From Microvirga sp. VF16 (GTDB lineage Bacteria > Pseudomonadota > Alphaproteobacteria > Rhizobiales > Beijerinckiaceae), in NCBI RefSeq assembly GCF_016864375.1, contig NZ_CP069354.1:4251501-4315500 (forward strand): a stretch of 64,000 nt of DNA, written 5' to 3'. Numbering within the stretch: position 1 is the first letter of the stretch; each line of letters begins with the position of its first letter. This document shows, in pieces, positions 18,740-25,700 of this stretch. Position numbers and translations under genes: made by a program. A model generated the notes under the pieces. The model saw only the letters and a program-made list of their open reading frames with translations, was not told where the DNA came from and searched no databases.

Positions 18740-18810
18740 TTGGAACGACCGTTTCAGGGACGTTTCAACGCCGTTCCAGCGGGCGTTCCAACGGTGTTCC
18801 ATGGAACGTT
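18740..18810. promoter_or_regulatory. Array of CGTTCCA/CGTTTCA heptamers upstream of lysR
   Basis: Within about 70 bp there are seven near-identical heptamers in both orientations (TGGAACG, CGTTTCA, CGTTTCAACG, CGTTCCA twice, and a TGTTCCA-TGGAACG palindrome). The array lies between the divergent DUF1127 and lysR genes. An equivalent array lies upstream of the EamA gene at about 20858. I infer a shared operator; the binding protein is unknown. Confidence 0.6.
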
Positions 18811-18952
18811 CTATCGGATATAGAATCTGCAACTAATTGAATTTGTTACACATTTTATATCCCGAAAATCTTGTACCACAGCTTATTCCATCACTTGAAA
18901 CGATTGTTTGAGATATGTATCATCATGATTATTGATGATGAGGCTAAACGCC

Positions 18953-19843
18953 ATGCACCTGCTCGACATTGACCAGCTTCGGACCTTCGTGGCGATTGCG
19001 GATACCGGGTCGTTCACCCGCGCGGCGGAGATCGTGCACAAGACGCAGAGCGCGGTCTCCATGCAGATGAAGCGGCTGGAGGATCGCGTCGGCAAGGCGA
19101 TCTTCGAGCGCGACGGACGCCTGTCGAAGCTCACCGACGAGGGCGAGCGCCTGCTCGACTATGCCCGCCGGATCGTGCGCCTGAACGCCGAATGCATGGC
19201 GTCCTTCAACGAGCACGAGCTCACCGGCCGCGTGCGCCTCGGCCTCCCCGACGATTATGCCGACCGCTATCTGCCCGAGATCCTGGCCCGCTTCTCGCGC
19301 TCCAACCCGAAGGCCGAGGTGACGGTGATGTGCGAGCCGACGACGAACCTGATCGAGCGCATCCAGCACGGGGATCTCGATCTCGCGATCATCACCCATG
19401 TGGACCGGCGCGGCCCCTCCGAGATCGTGCGCATCGAGCAGCTGCTGTGGGTCACCTCCGCGCGCCACGGGGTGCACGAGGAGAGCCCGATTCCGCTGGC
19501 GCTCGGCCGCCCGAGCTGCGACTGGCGCCACTCGGCCACGGAGGCGCTGGAGAGCGCCGACCGGCCCTTCCGCATCGCCTATGTGAGCTGGCATTCCACC
19601 GCGGTGGGCGCGGCGGTCATGGCGGGCCTCGCCGTCTCCGTGCTGCCCGAGAGCGCGGTGCGCCCCGGCATGCGGATCCTCGGCCCCTCGGACGGCTTCC
19701 CGGCCCTGCCGTCGTGCAAGATCGGCCTGATCCGCGCCCGCGGCGAGGAGAATCCGCTCGCCGACGCTTTAGGCTTTCACATCAAGCAGTCGCTCGACAA
19801 CCTGGGCTCGACCCGCACGATGGCGCCGCTGGCCGCGGAGTAA
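18953..19843 (+). CDS. LysR family transcriptional regulator
   Basis: A 296-residue LysR-type regulator with an N-terminal winged helix-turn-helix (LDIDQLRTFVAIADTGSFTRAAEIVHKTQSAVS, split here by function at residues about 4-60) and a periplasmic-binding-fold effector domain (about 90-290). I start at the ATG at 18953, which has GAGG ten bases upstream; in-frame ATGs at 18932-18950 add up to seven residues. It is convergent with the EamA transporter gene, ending three bases from it. LysR proteins often control a neighbouring transporter; the shared heptamer arrays fit that idea. Confidence 0.92.
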   Translation: MHLLDIDQLRTFVAIADTGSFTRAAEIVHKTQSAVSMQMKRLEDRVGKAIFERDGRLSKLTDEGERLLDYARRIVRLNAECMASFNEHELTGRVRLGLPDDYADRYLPEILARFSRSNPKAEVTVMCEPTTNLIERIQHGDLDLAIITHVDRRGPSEIVRIEQLLWVTSARHGVHEESPIPLALGRPSCDWRHSATEALESADRPFRIAYVSWHSTAVGAAVMAGLAVSVLPESAVRPGMRILGPSDGFPALPSCKIGLIRARGEENPLADALGFHIKQSLDNLGSTRTMAPLAAE

Positions 19844-19846
19844 ACC

Positions 19847-20776
19847 TTACTTCGCAGCAGGCCTGCGCAGCACGAGCACGTTGCCGAGAAGCGCCAACAC
19901 GACGCCGATGACGGCAAGCGGCGTCCACACATAGCCCTCGATCAGGGTCGAGACGGTGAGCGCCACAATGGGAAACAGCACCGTGGCATAGCCCGCCCGC
20001 GCGGCCCCAAGACGCCGCAGCAGGGTGAGATACGACATGAAGGCCAGCACCGACGCGCCGACGGCGAGATACAGAAGCGAGCCGATATATTTCAGCGTCG
20101 GCTCGATGATGAATGCGTTGCCGCGCAACAGGTTCAGCGCCAGCAGCACCGCGCAGCCATAGGTCATGCCCCATGCGGTGGCGGAGAGAAGCGGCACGCC
20201 CCGGCGCTGCACCACCGTCGAGATCATGTTGCCCGAGCAGAAGAACAAAGTGCCGAGCACGCAGAGTCCTAAGCCTTTCAGCGCCGCCGCGTTGAAGCCC
20301 GCGCCCGCGATCTCCGGCCAGAACAGCAGGCCGATGCCCACCACGCCGATCGCGCCGCCGAGCGCCACCCGCGGCTCGACCGTCTGGCGGAAGATCAGGA
20401 AGCTTAAAGCGAGATTGAACACGGAGGCGAGCGAGAACACCACCGAGAGCAGTCCCGACGGCACGCTCAAACCGCCGTAATAGAACGACAGGAAGTTGAA
20501 CGAGAACAGGCAGCAGCCCACCGCCATGAAGCGCAGGTGATCGGCCAGCGGAAAGCGCACCTGGTGCCCGGTGGCAAGCACCCAGGCCCACATGAGCGCG
20601 GCCGCGAGCAGGAAGCGCCACAGCACCGACATCTCCGGCGCCACCACCCCGAGCTGCGCCCTGATCCCGATCCAGCTCACGCCCCACAGGAACACGGTAG
20701 CCACATAGAGGCCAAGGGTCGTCCCGTCGATTCCCTTCAGGTTCGGCGCGGGCATGGCGGCGCTGGCGTGACTCAT
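19847..20776 (-). CDS. EamA/DMT family transporter
   Basis: A 309-residue protein with ten hydrophobic helices in two EamA repeats (about 22-150 and 165-305), the drug/metabolite transporter arrangement. Typical motifs are ATVFLWGVSWIGIR in helix 1 and RLGAARAGYATVLFPIVALTVS late in the second repeat. Such proteins export amino acids or other metabolites; the substrate is not predictable. The ATG at 20776 is about 80 bp from a cluster of CGTTCCA-type repeats similar to those before lysR. The gene tail meets the lysR tail with only three bases between. Confidence 0.9.
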   Translation of the reverse strand: MSHASAAMPAPNLKGIDGTTLGLYVATVFLWGVSWIGIRAQLGVVAPEMSVLWRFLLAAALMWAWVLATGHQVRFPLADHLRFMAVGCCLFSFNFLSFYYGGLSVPSGLLSVVFSLASVFNLALSFLIFRQTVEPRVALGGAIGVVGIGLLFWPEIAGAGFNAAALKGLGLCVLGTLFFCSGNMISTVVQRRGVPLLSATAWGMTYGCAVLLALNLLRGNAFIIEPTLKYIGSLLYLAVGASVLAFMSYLTLLRRLGAARAGYATVLFPIVALTVSTLIEGYVWTPLAVIGVVLALLGNVLVLRRPAAK

Positions 20777-20857
20777 GGTGTTTCGTAGTCCTGTTGAAGC
20801 AACCGGGATACGCCCGCCGAGGCATCAGCACAAATGATGAAAACTGATCGATTTCCG

Positions 20858-20957
20858 TTGGAACGGTGATGAAACGTTCCAAGGCGGCCCGCCCCTGGAA
20901 CGCCCCTGGAACGCCCCTGGAACGCCTTGGAACGCGCCGTTTCAGGCGTTCCAGGGA
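20858..20957. promoter_or_regulatory. Array of CGTTCCA/TGGAACG heptamers upstream of the EamA gene
   Basis: About nine copies of TGGAACG, TGAAACG, CGTTCCA or CGTTTCA occur in roughly 100 bp, including three tandem CCCTGGAACG units about ten bases apart. The positions are in the putative promoter region of the minus-strand EamA gene. The same heptamer forms the array before lysR. The helical-turn spacing of the tandem units suits cooperative protein binding, but this is inference. Confidence 0.6.
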
Positions 20958-21063
20958 GCGAGTCGCTACAGTGAGCGGAAGCAGCACCCCGCCTGAGGCG
21001 CCCTCCGGTCTTGTCGCATCATCGCAACTCTGTACCATATGACGATCGCGGCGCGATGAGTTC

Positions 21064-21351
21064 ATGCCCTATTATGTCTATCTCCTTGCGAGCCGTCGCT
21101 ATGGCACGCTCTACCTGGGCGTGACGAACAATCTCGCGCGCCGACTTGATGAGCACCAGCGCAAGCTCATTCCCGGCTTCTCCGCCCGCTACGATGTCTC
21201 CCGGCTCGTCTGGTACGAGGTACACGAGCGGATCGACGAAGCCATTGCCCGGGAGAAAAGCCTCAAGAAATGGCGCCGCGATTGGAAAATCGCGCTGATC
21301 GAGGAGATGAACCCGGACTGGTCGGATCTGGGTCTCAGCCTGAACCGGTAA
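21064..21351 (+). CDS. GIY-YIG domain protein (small, UPF0213-like)
   Basis: A 95-residue stand-alone GIY-YIG domain. The two signature strands read YYVYLLA (residues 3-9) and TLYLGVT (15-21, with YLG at 17-19), followed by the conserved helix NNLARRLDEH with its arginine R27. Late residues AIAREKSLKKWRRDWK match the family of single-domain proteins common in bacteria. GIY-YIG domains are often nucleases, but these short members have no known substrate. A large inverted repeat follows the gene. Confidence 0.9.
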   Translation: MPYYVYLLASRRYGTLYLGVTNNLARRLDEHQRKLIPGFSARYDVSRLVWYEVHERIDEAIAREKSLKKWRRDWKIALIEEMNPDWSDLGLSLNR

Positions 21352-21369
21352 AAGGATCATCTGCCCCCT

Positions 21370-21513
21370 CCGTCATTCCGGGGCCGCGCAGCGGAACCCG
21401 GAACCCATAACCACCAAGGGTTCAGAACGAAACGCACGGCCAGTCGCATCATTTTCGAAGCGTCGTGTTTATGGGTTCCGGGTTCGGCTCATACGAGCCG
21501 CCCCGGAATGACG
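21370..21513. repeat. Large inverted repeat (about 144 bp)
   Basis: The outer arms read CCGTCATTCCGGGGC... and ...GCCCCGGAATGACGG, and the inner arms AACCCGGAACCCATAA and TTATGGGTTCCGGGTT. Together they form an imperfect hairpin spanning the whole gap between the GIY-YIG gene and the HTH gene. Elements with CGTCATTCCGGGG ends are widespread in Rhizobiales intergenic DNA. No gene is contained. Confidence 0.8.
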
Positions 21514-21612
21514 GACGCGCACTCCCATGCGCTGGAGCCCAACCTTGACCATTCCCACCGGCCCACCATATTGTTCCTATTTTGTTCTAGTCATTTCAAA
21601 GAGCCGATTGCC

Positions 21613-22227
21613 ATGACGTTCCCGCCCTCCTCTCCCACCCAGTCCGGTCCCGGAAGCGCCGCCGCGCGGTTTCGGGAGAAGCTGTCGCCGGAGCAGATCG
21701 CCGTCATGCGCGACTGGGTCGAAGGCACCCCCTGGCCGTTCAAGAGCATCGGGAAGGAGCTCGGGGTCTCGGCCTCCACCATCTCCCGCTATGCCAAGGA
21801 AGGCGGCTGGAAGCGCCCCGAGAACGCGGCCCCGACGCCGCAGATTCTGCGGCCAAACCCGGAACCGGCGCACCAGCGGACCTCCCCGCCTCCTCCCCCG
21901 CCGCCGGGAGTGCGGCGCGAGCAGATCGTCGAGAGGCTCTGGACCCTCGCGGAGCGCCACGCCGCGATCCTGGAGACCCAGCCCATCGAGCGCGCCCAGC
22001 GCTCCATCCAGCCGCTGGCCCGCCTCACCCGCACACTCGGCGAGATGGACAAGCATGTCCGCACGCCCTTGCCCGCGCACGAATACGAGATCGACGCCCC
22101 CAAACCCCGCCGCTCCCTCCACGAGCTGCGCGACGAACTCTTTGCCCATCTCGAACGCATCAACCGCGAGGAAGGCTATGGCTGGGAGGTGCGGGAATGG
22201 TGGTTCAGCGATGGCGGAGGGATTTAG
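21613..22227 (+). CDS. Helix-turn-helix protein of unknown function
   Basis: A 204-residue protein I cannot name. Residues 42-66 form a helix-turn-helix (FKSIGKELGVSASTISRYAK), preceded by a Ser/Pro/Gly-rich lead and followed by a polyproline linker (about 95-103). The C-terminal 55 residues contain LGEMDKHV, HEYEIDAPKP, LHELRDELFAHLERI and a WEVREWWF end. The ATG at 21613 is chosen because the upstream frame runs through the inverted repeat. Copies of its C-terminal segment recur as fragments near 27721 and 44961, so it belongs to a dispersed family. DNA binding is likely; nothing else is known. Confidence 0.75.
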   Translation: MTFPPSSPTQSGPGSAAARFREKLSPEQIAVMRDWVEGTPWPFKSIGKELGVSASTISRYAKEGGWKRPENAAPTPQILRPNPEPAHQRTSPPPPPPPGVRREQIVERLWTLAERHAAILETQPIERAQRSIQPLARLTRTLGEMDKHVRTPLPAHEYEIDAPKPRRSLHELRDELFAHLERINREEGYGWEVREWWFSDGGGI

Positions 22228-22301
22228 AAGTAGAGTAGATCAACGGTTTTAAGCGAGAGCCCCAGCGCACCTTTTCGAGGCATCAATTCACCGCTGTTTA
22301 C

Positions 22302-23021
22302 TCAGGCTGCCAGTGACCACGACTGCTTCCTCTCGATCTCGAGGAGGTGTTCCGCCTTGCGGATGAACTCGCGTCCGGAAAGCCCTGGCTCGATTGGATC
22401 GAGATAAGAGATCGAGATCGTACCAGCGCGCTTGTAGTCACGGTCAGGCCCCCAGAACAGGCCTGAGTTCAAAGCCACCGGAAGGACCTTTCGGTCGAGC
22501 CTCGTGTAAAGCAACTCCACGCCGCGCTTGAACTCGACCGGCTGGCTCACCGACTTTCGGGTTCCCTCCGGAAAGATCAGCACGGAGCGGCCCTCGGCGA
22601 GAGCGGCCCGGCTTTCGTCGATCATCTTCCGGATCGCTTTCGAACCGCCTTCCCGGTCGATCAGGATCATCGGCGACTTGCGCAGGAACCACGACACGAC
22701 GGGGATCGTCAGCAGCTCCTGCTTCGCGACGATGGCCACGTTCGGAACCAGGATCAGGAACGCCAGCGTCTCCCATGTGGACTGGTGATTGGCGATGATC
22801 AGGCATGGCTCGTCGGGAATATTGCTCCGCCCGCGTTCGGCATAGGTCAGGCCGACAAGCCATTTCAGGCTGACGAGAATGCCGCGCGCCCATAACCGAG
22901 ACGTCATCCGGACCCCGCGTTCAGGGGAGCCGAGCAGCCACAGGACCGCCAAAGCGGGGGCGAAAAGCCCGGTCCAGACGGTCAGAAGAATATCGAACAG
23001 AATTGAGCGGGCGCGCTGCAC
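22302..23021 (-). CDS. 1-acyl-sn-glycerol-3-phosphate acyltransferase (PlsC family)
   Basis: A 239-residue membrane-associated acyltransferase that makes phosphatidic acid from lysophosphatidic acid. The catalytic motif is NHQSTWE (HxxxxD/E class), followed by the FPEGTRKS glycerophosphate-binding motif and ILIDREG. One or two N-terminal helices anchor it in the inner membrane. No ATG fits: the open frame continues 400 bp upstream through palindromic repeat copy B, which is clearly not coding. A GTG at 23021 with AAGAAG upstream gives a normal length, and I choose it. Confidence 0.88.
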   Translation of the reverse strand: MQRARSILFDILLTVWTGLFAPALAVLWLLGSPERGVRMTSRLWARGILVSLKWLVGLTYAERGRSNIPDEPCLIIANHQSTWETLAFLILVPNVAIVAKQELLTIPVVSWFLRKSPMILIDREGGSKAIRKMIDESRAALAEGRSVLIFPEGTRKSVSQPVEFKRGVELLYTRLDRKVLPVALNSGLFWGPDRDYKRAGTISISYLDPIEPGLSGREFIRKAEHLLEIERKQSWSLAA

Positions 23022-23085
23022 GGCAAATGGCTTCTTTAAAATTGCGTGTGGTGTAATCGAGAAATGAAAAGGCTCGGTGCTCTTA

Positions 23086-23216
23086 GCGCATCGTGCGGAC
23101 CCAGAGGGCCGCGTCAGCGAAAAGTGGATCCGGTTTTCCGCACCCAACGATGCGCAAGTCAAGAGCAGGGGCATCGGAAGTGATCCCAAAAGTGGGTCCA
23201 CTTTTGGGTCCGATGC
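23086..23216 (+). repeat. Bipartite palindromic repeat, copy B
   Basis: First hairpin arms GCGCATCGTGCGG / ...CAACGATGCGC (23086-23156) enclose an extra insert beginning ACCCAGAGGGCCGCG. The second hairpin GCATCGG...CCCAAAAGTGG / CCACTTTTGGGTCCGATGC spans about 23171-23216. It occupies the gap between plsC and rpsU together with another hairpin at 23262. Confidence 0.85.
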
Positions 23217-23261
23217 TCTAGGCCGCTGCCGGACATCGATGAGCGCGGGCAAGGACCATGC

Positions 23262-23289
23262 AGCGCCGCCACAGGAAAGCGGCGGCGCT
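23262..23289 (-). terminator. GC-rich hairpin after rpsU
   Basis: AGCGCCGCC and GGCGGCGCT arms with a ten-base loop lie 45 bp past the rpsU stop on the minus strand. There is no T run after it, so it may be a weak or factor-dependent end rather than an intrinsic terminator. Confidence 0.35.
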
Positions 23290-23334
23290 TGCCAAGTTGG
23301 AAAAAGAATCGTCGGCTTTGCTACTTTGGCCTCG

Positions 23335-23637
23335 TTAGACCTTCGCGTCCGTCGTCTCGGTGCGCGGGGCAGCACTCGGAACCGCCGCCGGCCTGCGCGC
23401 TCCGGCAAAGCGCGGCTTGGGCTTGGGAGCTGCAATCAGCCCTTCCCGAATGGCCTGCTTGCGGGCGAGCTTGCGATTGCGGCGCACGGCTTCCGCCTTC
23501 TCGCGCGTCTTGCGCTCGGACGGCTTCTCGTAAGCCTTCCGCGCCTTCATTTCGCGAAAGATTCCTTCGCGCTGCATCTTCTTCTTGAGAACTCTGAGAG
23601 CCTGATCGACATTGTTGTCGCGTACGAGAACCTGCAA
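23335..23637 (-). CDS. rpsU: 30S ribosomal protein bS21
   Basis: A 100-residue bS21 that binds the small ribosomal subunit near the anti-Shine-Dalgarno region and promotes initiation. The core reads QVLVRDNNVDQALRVL followed by KKKMQREGIFREMK, which is diagnostic. Like other alphaproteobacterial S21 proteins it has a long Lys/Arg/Ala/Pro-rich tail. No ATG is at the expected place: the conserved N-terminus begins at a TTG codon (23637) preceded by AAAGGA seven bases upstream, so TTG is taken as start. It is the most distal gene of the minus-strand run beginning with the cold-shock protein. Confidence 0.95.
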   Translation of the reverse strand: MQVLVRDNNVDQALRVLKKKMQREGIFREMKARKAYEKPSERKTREKAEAVRRNRKLARKQAIREGLIAAPKPKPRFAGARRPAAVPSAAPRTETTDAKV

Positions 23638-23716
23638 GGGATGTCCTTTCTCTAATTCGGTGGCGCCATTCCACCACGCCATCGGCAGTGGATCGGCAAA
23701 GGAAGTGCCTAAGAGA

Positions 23717-23911
23717 CTACGTGCTTCGAATTTCGCTCTCGCGCACGGCCCGCTCGACCGCTCCGGACTTGATCCGGTACGAGACCTCTCCGCTCGGATC
23801 GGCCGGCATGAGCCGCACGACCTCGTAGATGCCGGCAGCGCTCAGTCGGGCGTCGGAGAATCCCGGATGCGCCAGGCGGACCATCTGCCGGAGTTTGAAT
23901 TTATGAGACAT
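23717..23911 (-). CDS. Small conserved-looking protein of unknown function
   Basis: A 64-residue basic protein, MSHKFKLRQMVRLAHPGFSD at its start, probably a compact beta-rich fold (RLAHPG, YEVVRLMPAD, VSYRIKSG, AVRESEI). It resembles an SH3- or KOW-like small barrel by its alternating pattern, but that is speculation. A GGGAGAGTGA motif lies before the ATG. It sits 79 bp upstream of rpsU and 33 bp after the DUF6481 gene on the same strand, in a cluster of small genes. Confidence 0.7.
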   Translation of the reverse strand: MSHKFKLRQMVRLAHPGFSDARLSAAGIYEVVRLMPADPSGEVSYRIKSGAVERAVRESEIRST

Positions 23912-23944
23912 CAGTCACTCTCCCTGCTGCTGAAGAGGCGCAGC

Positions 23945-24292
23945 TTACTTTCGTGCCTTGCGGGCAGCATAGCGAGCATCGCGGGCAGCCTTGCGCTCCG
24001 CTTCGAGTCTGGCATCGTTTGCCTCCTGCTCCGCCTTTGCGCGCTGCTCCTGCACCGCTTGATCCGCCGCGTGGGCTTCCCGCATGGCGGCGAGGCGCGC
24101 TTCTTCTTCAACGCGCTTTGCTGCGCGTTCAGCGAGACGAACATCGCGCGCTGCGCTCAAAGCGGCTCGGGCCAGACGCCGTTCGGCCACAGCCGGATCG
24201 TCTGCGTCGGGCCGCTGACGGAACTTCGCCAACATGGCCTGCTTCGCACTCTGAGACGCCTGAATTCGCTCGCCGAAATCTTTTTGCTTCAT
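23945..24292 (-). CDS. DUF6481-like small coiled-coil protein
   Basis: A 115-residue, highly charged protein that looks like one continuous helix or coiled coil, rich in Ala, Arg, Glu and Lys (for example RLAERAAKRVEEEARLAAM). The N-terminus MKQKDFGERIQASQSAKQAM fits DUF6481, a family of Rhizobiales proteins without known function. I start at the ATG at 24292, preceded by AGGTGA; a TTG four codons upstream is the alternative. It lies between two other small unknown genes in the csp-rpsU run. Confidence 0.7.
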   Translation of the reverse strand: MKQKDFGERIQASQSAKQAMLAKFRQRPDADDPAVAERRLARAALSAARDVRLAERAAKRVEEEARLAAMREAHAADQAVQEQRAKAEQEANDARLEAERKAARDARYAARKARK

Positions 24293-24327
24293 GTCACCTG
24301 TCAATCTTATGGAACTTGGAATGCCGG

Positions 24328-24525
24328 TTATCGGACACGCCGGATGCTGGTGATATTGCCTTCAGGAAGAGTGCCCTGCTCCTGCTGTGCCCGGGCCGTC
24401 ATTTCGACAGCGCGCGCATCGGAGGCCTTTTCCGGATTGTCGATCCAGAGATAGGCGCGGCGAGCGTCGTCGTAATCGACCACGAACATCACCGATTTGG
24501 CGGGGTTCTTCCGAAACGTATACAT
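24328..24525 (-). CDS. Small protein of unknown function
   Basis: A 65-residue protein starting MYTFRKNPAKSVMFVVDYDD, with a probable short beta/alpha layout (SVMFVVDYDDARRAYLWIDN followed by an alpha-helical EKASDARAVEMTARAQ). I recognise no named family. AGAGAACC lies just before the ATG. It follows the cold-shock protein and its terminator by about 45 bp on the same strand. Confidence 0.65.
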   Translation of the reverse strand: MYTFRKNPAKSVMFVVDYDDARRAYLWIDNPEKASDARAVEMTARAQQEQGTLPEGNITSIRRVR

Positions 24526-24571
24526 GGTTCTCTCACCAGTCTGGCCAGTGGGACATTGGCCTGTCGAAAAG

Positions 24572-24598
24572 AAAAAAGCCGCTCCACCCGGGAGCGGC
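24572..24598 (-). terminator. Intrinsic terminator after the cold-shock gene
   Basis: On the minus strand GCCGCTCC and GGAGCGGC arms with a five-base loop are followed by TTTTTTC. This is a classic rho-independent terminator 36 bp after the stop of the cold-shock gene, so the downstream small genes probably have their own promoter or depend on read-through. Confidence 0.85.
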
Positions 24599-24633
24599 TC
24601 GCAGTGGCACTTAATTGAAGTGCCCTGGCATTC

Positions 24634-24843
24634 TTAGTCCGCCTGGATGTTGTTGACGGCAACCTTGCCGGAGCGGCGATCCTCGGCGGTGTCGAAGGAA
24701 ACCTTCTGGCCTTCACGCAGACCGCGGATGCCGGCGCGCTCGAGAGCGGTGGCGTGAACGAACACGTCCTTGCTGCCATCGTCCGGCTGGATGAAGCCGA
24801 AGCCTTTTTGATCGTTGTAGAACTTAACGGTACCCGTAATCAT
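24634..24843 (-). CDS. Cold-shock protein (CspA family)
   Basis: A 69-residue single cold-shock domain that binds single-stranded RNA and DNA. The RNP1 motif is KGFGFIQPD and RNP2 is VFVHATAL. The ATG at 24843 gives the standard MITGTVKFYN start. An in-frame extension upstream has no support. The family is often controlled through a long 5' leader, and 560 bp without another gene precede it. A strong terminator follows. It heads a run of small minus-strand genes that ends in rpsU. Confidence 0.96.
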   Translation of the reverse strand: MITGTVKFYNDQKGFGFIQPDDGSKDVFVHATALERAGIRGLREGQKVSFDTAEDRRSGKVAVNNIQAD

Positions 24844-25406
24844 GAGAGTATCCTTGGTGAGGCTTGGTGTGCACGTGAGCAAAGGGCGTGCTGTCGCACG
24901 ACCTCACACTCGGGTTCGTCGATGTTTGGGAAGAGTGTCTGAACGTGCGCCTGGTAGGCCAAGGCGTAACGGCCCGATTGTCCGGCCAAATGTCGATAAC
25001 TACCCATGTAGTGCTCACTTGCGGCGAATACAAGGCGGCTTCGGGCAGTAATTTGGCAGATCAATCAGGGCCGCAAATGAAGATCCCACGATCGATATGG
25101 GCTCTTCAGCATGTGAAACTCTGATTATCGGGGCATCTCGATCATGTTTGAGTTTCGGCTTTTCCAGAATTTTCGATCGCTTAACTTGCAATCCGCGGAT
25201 AAGTCATTCATATTATATCGATCCAACCGACATGTTCGGCCTGCTCTCTGAAGCTCATGATCGAGCGCCGAGCCTGCTTTCCGCACCTTTGAAGTTTGGT
25301 CGCTGCGTGAAATTCGGCAGCGGATCCGTCGCTTTGCACTGCATGCGACTTCATCAACAATCAATGACAGCGGCACGGTCCAAAGCCAAAGCCGCTCAAG
25401 GATACC
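24844..25406. other. Non-coding gap upstream of the cold-shock gene
   Basis: No convincing gene is seen in these 563 bp. Several open frames cross it but none has a good ribosome site or familiar sequence. It should contain the cold-shock promoter and leader on the minus strand and the promoter of the small gene at 25407 on the plus strand. A moderately AT-rich patch lies at about 25140-25230. Confidence 0.5.
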
Positions 25407-25559
25407 ATGTACACAACCCCTCATACGAAACCGGCAAAGGCCCTCCCCCAGCCCACACCGAAGAAACAGCCAAGCAAGGCGCGCTCGCCCTGGCAACCCC
25501 AACAGACCAGTCTCACGCGCGAAGAAATTCGAGCGATCATTCTCGAGCAGATTGGGTAA
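25407..25559 (+). CDS. Small protein of unknown function (50 residues)
   Basis: A 50-codon gene that is easily missed. AAGGAT lies just upstream of the ATG. The product has a Lys/Pro/Gln-rich N-terminal half (TKPAKALPQPTPKKQP) and a helical end, TSLTREEIRAIILEQIG. The amphipathic C-terminal helix and the clean ribosome site make it more credible than the longer overlapping frame beginning at 25097. I know of no named family. Confidence 0.5.
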   Translation: MYTTPHTKPAKALPQPTPKKQPSKARSPWQPQQTSLTREEIRAIILEQIG

Positions 25560-25700
25560 ACGATCGAGACTGAACAGGTGAACAGCTAAGGTGTGCATTC
25601 GCATTCCGGCTTTTCTGTTCTACATCGTGAGCGAGAGTGAGCGGCATCGGCGGTGGGACGGAACGGCCCCGCCCCATCCTCGCGTTCGACGGACGGGCTC

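Noticed and set aside
25097..25573. 158-codon plus-strand frame overlapping the 50-codon gene
   Set aside because: No ribosome site or familiar sequence; the shorter frame with AAGGAT is better supported.
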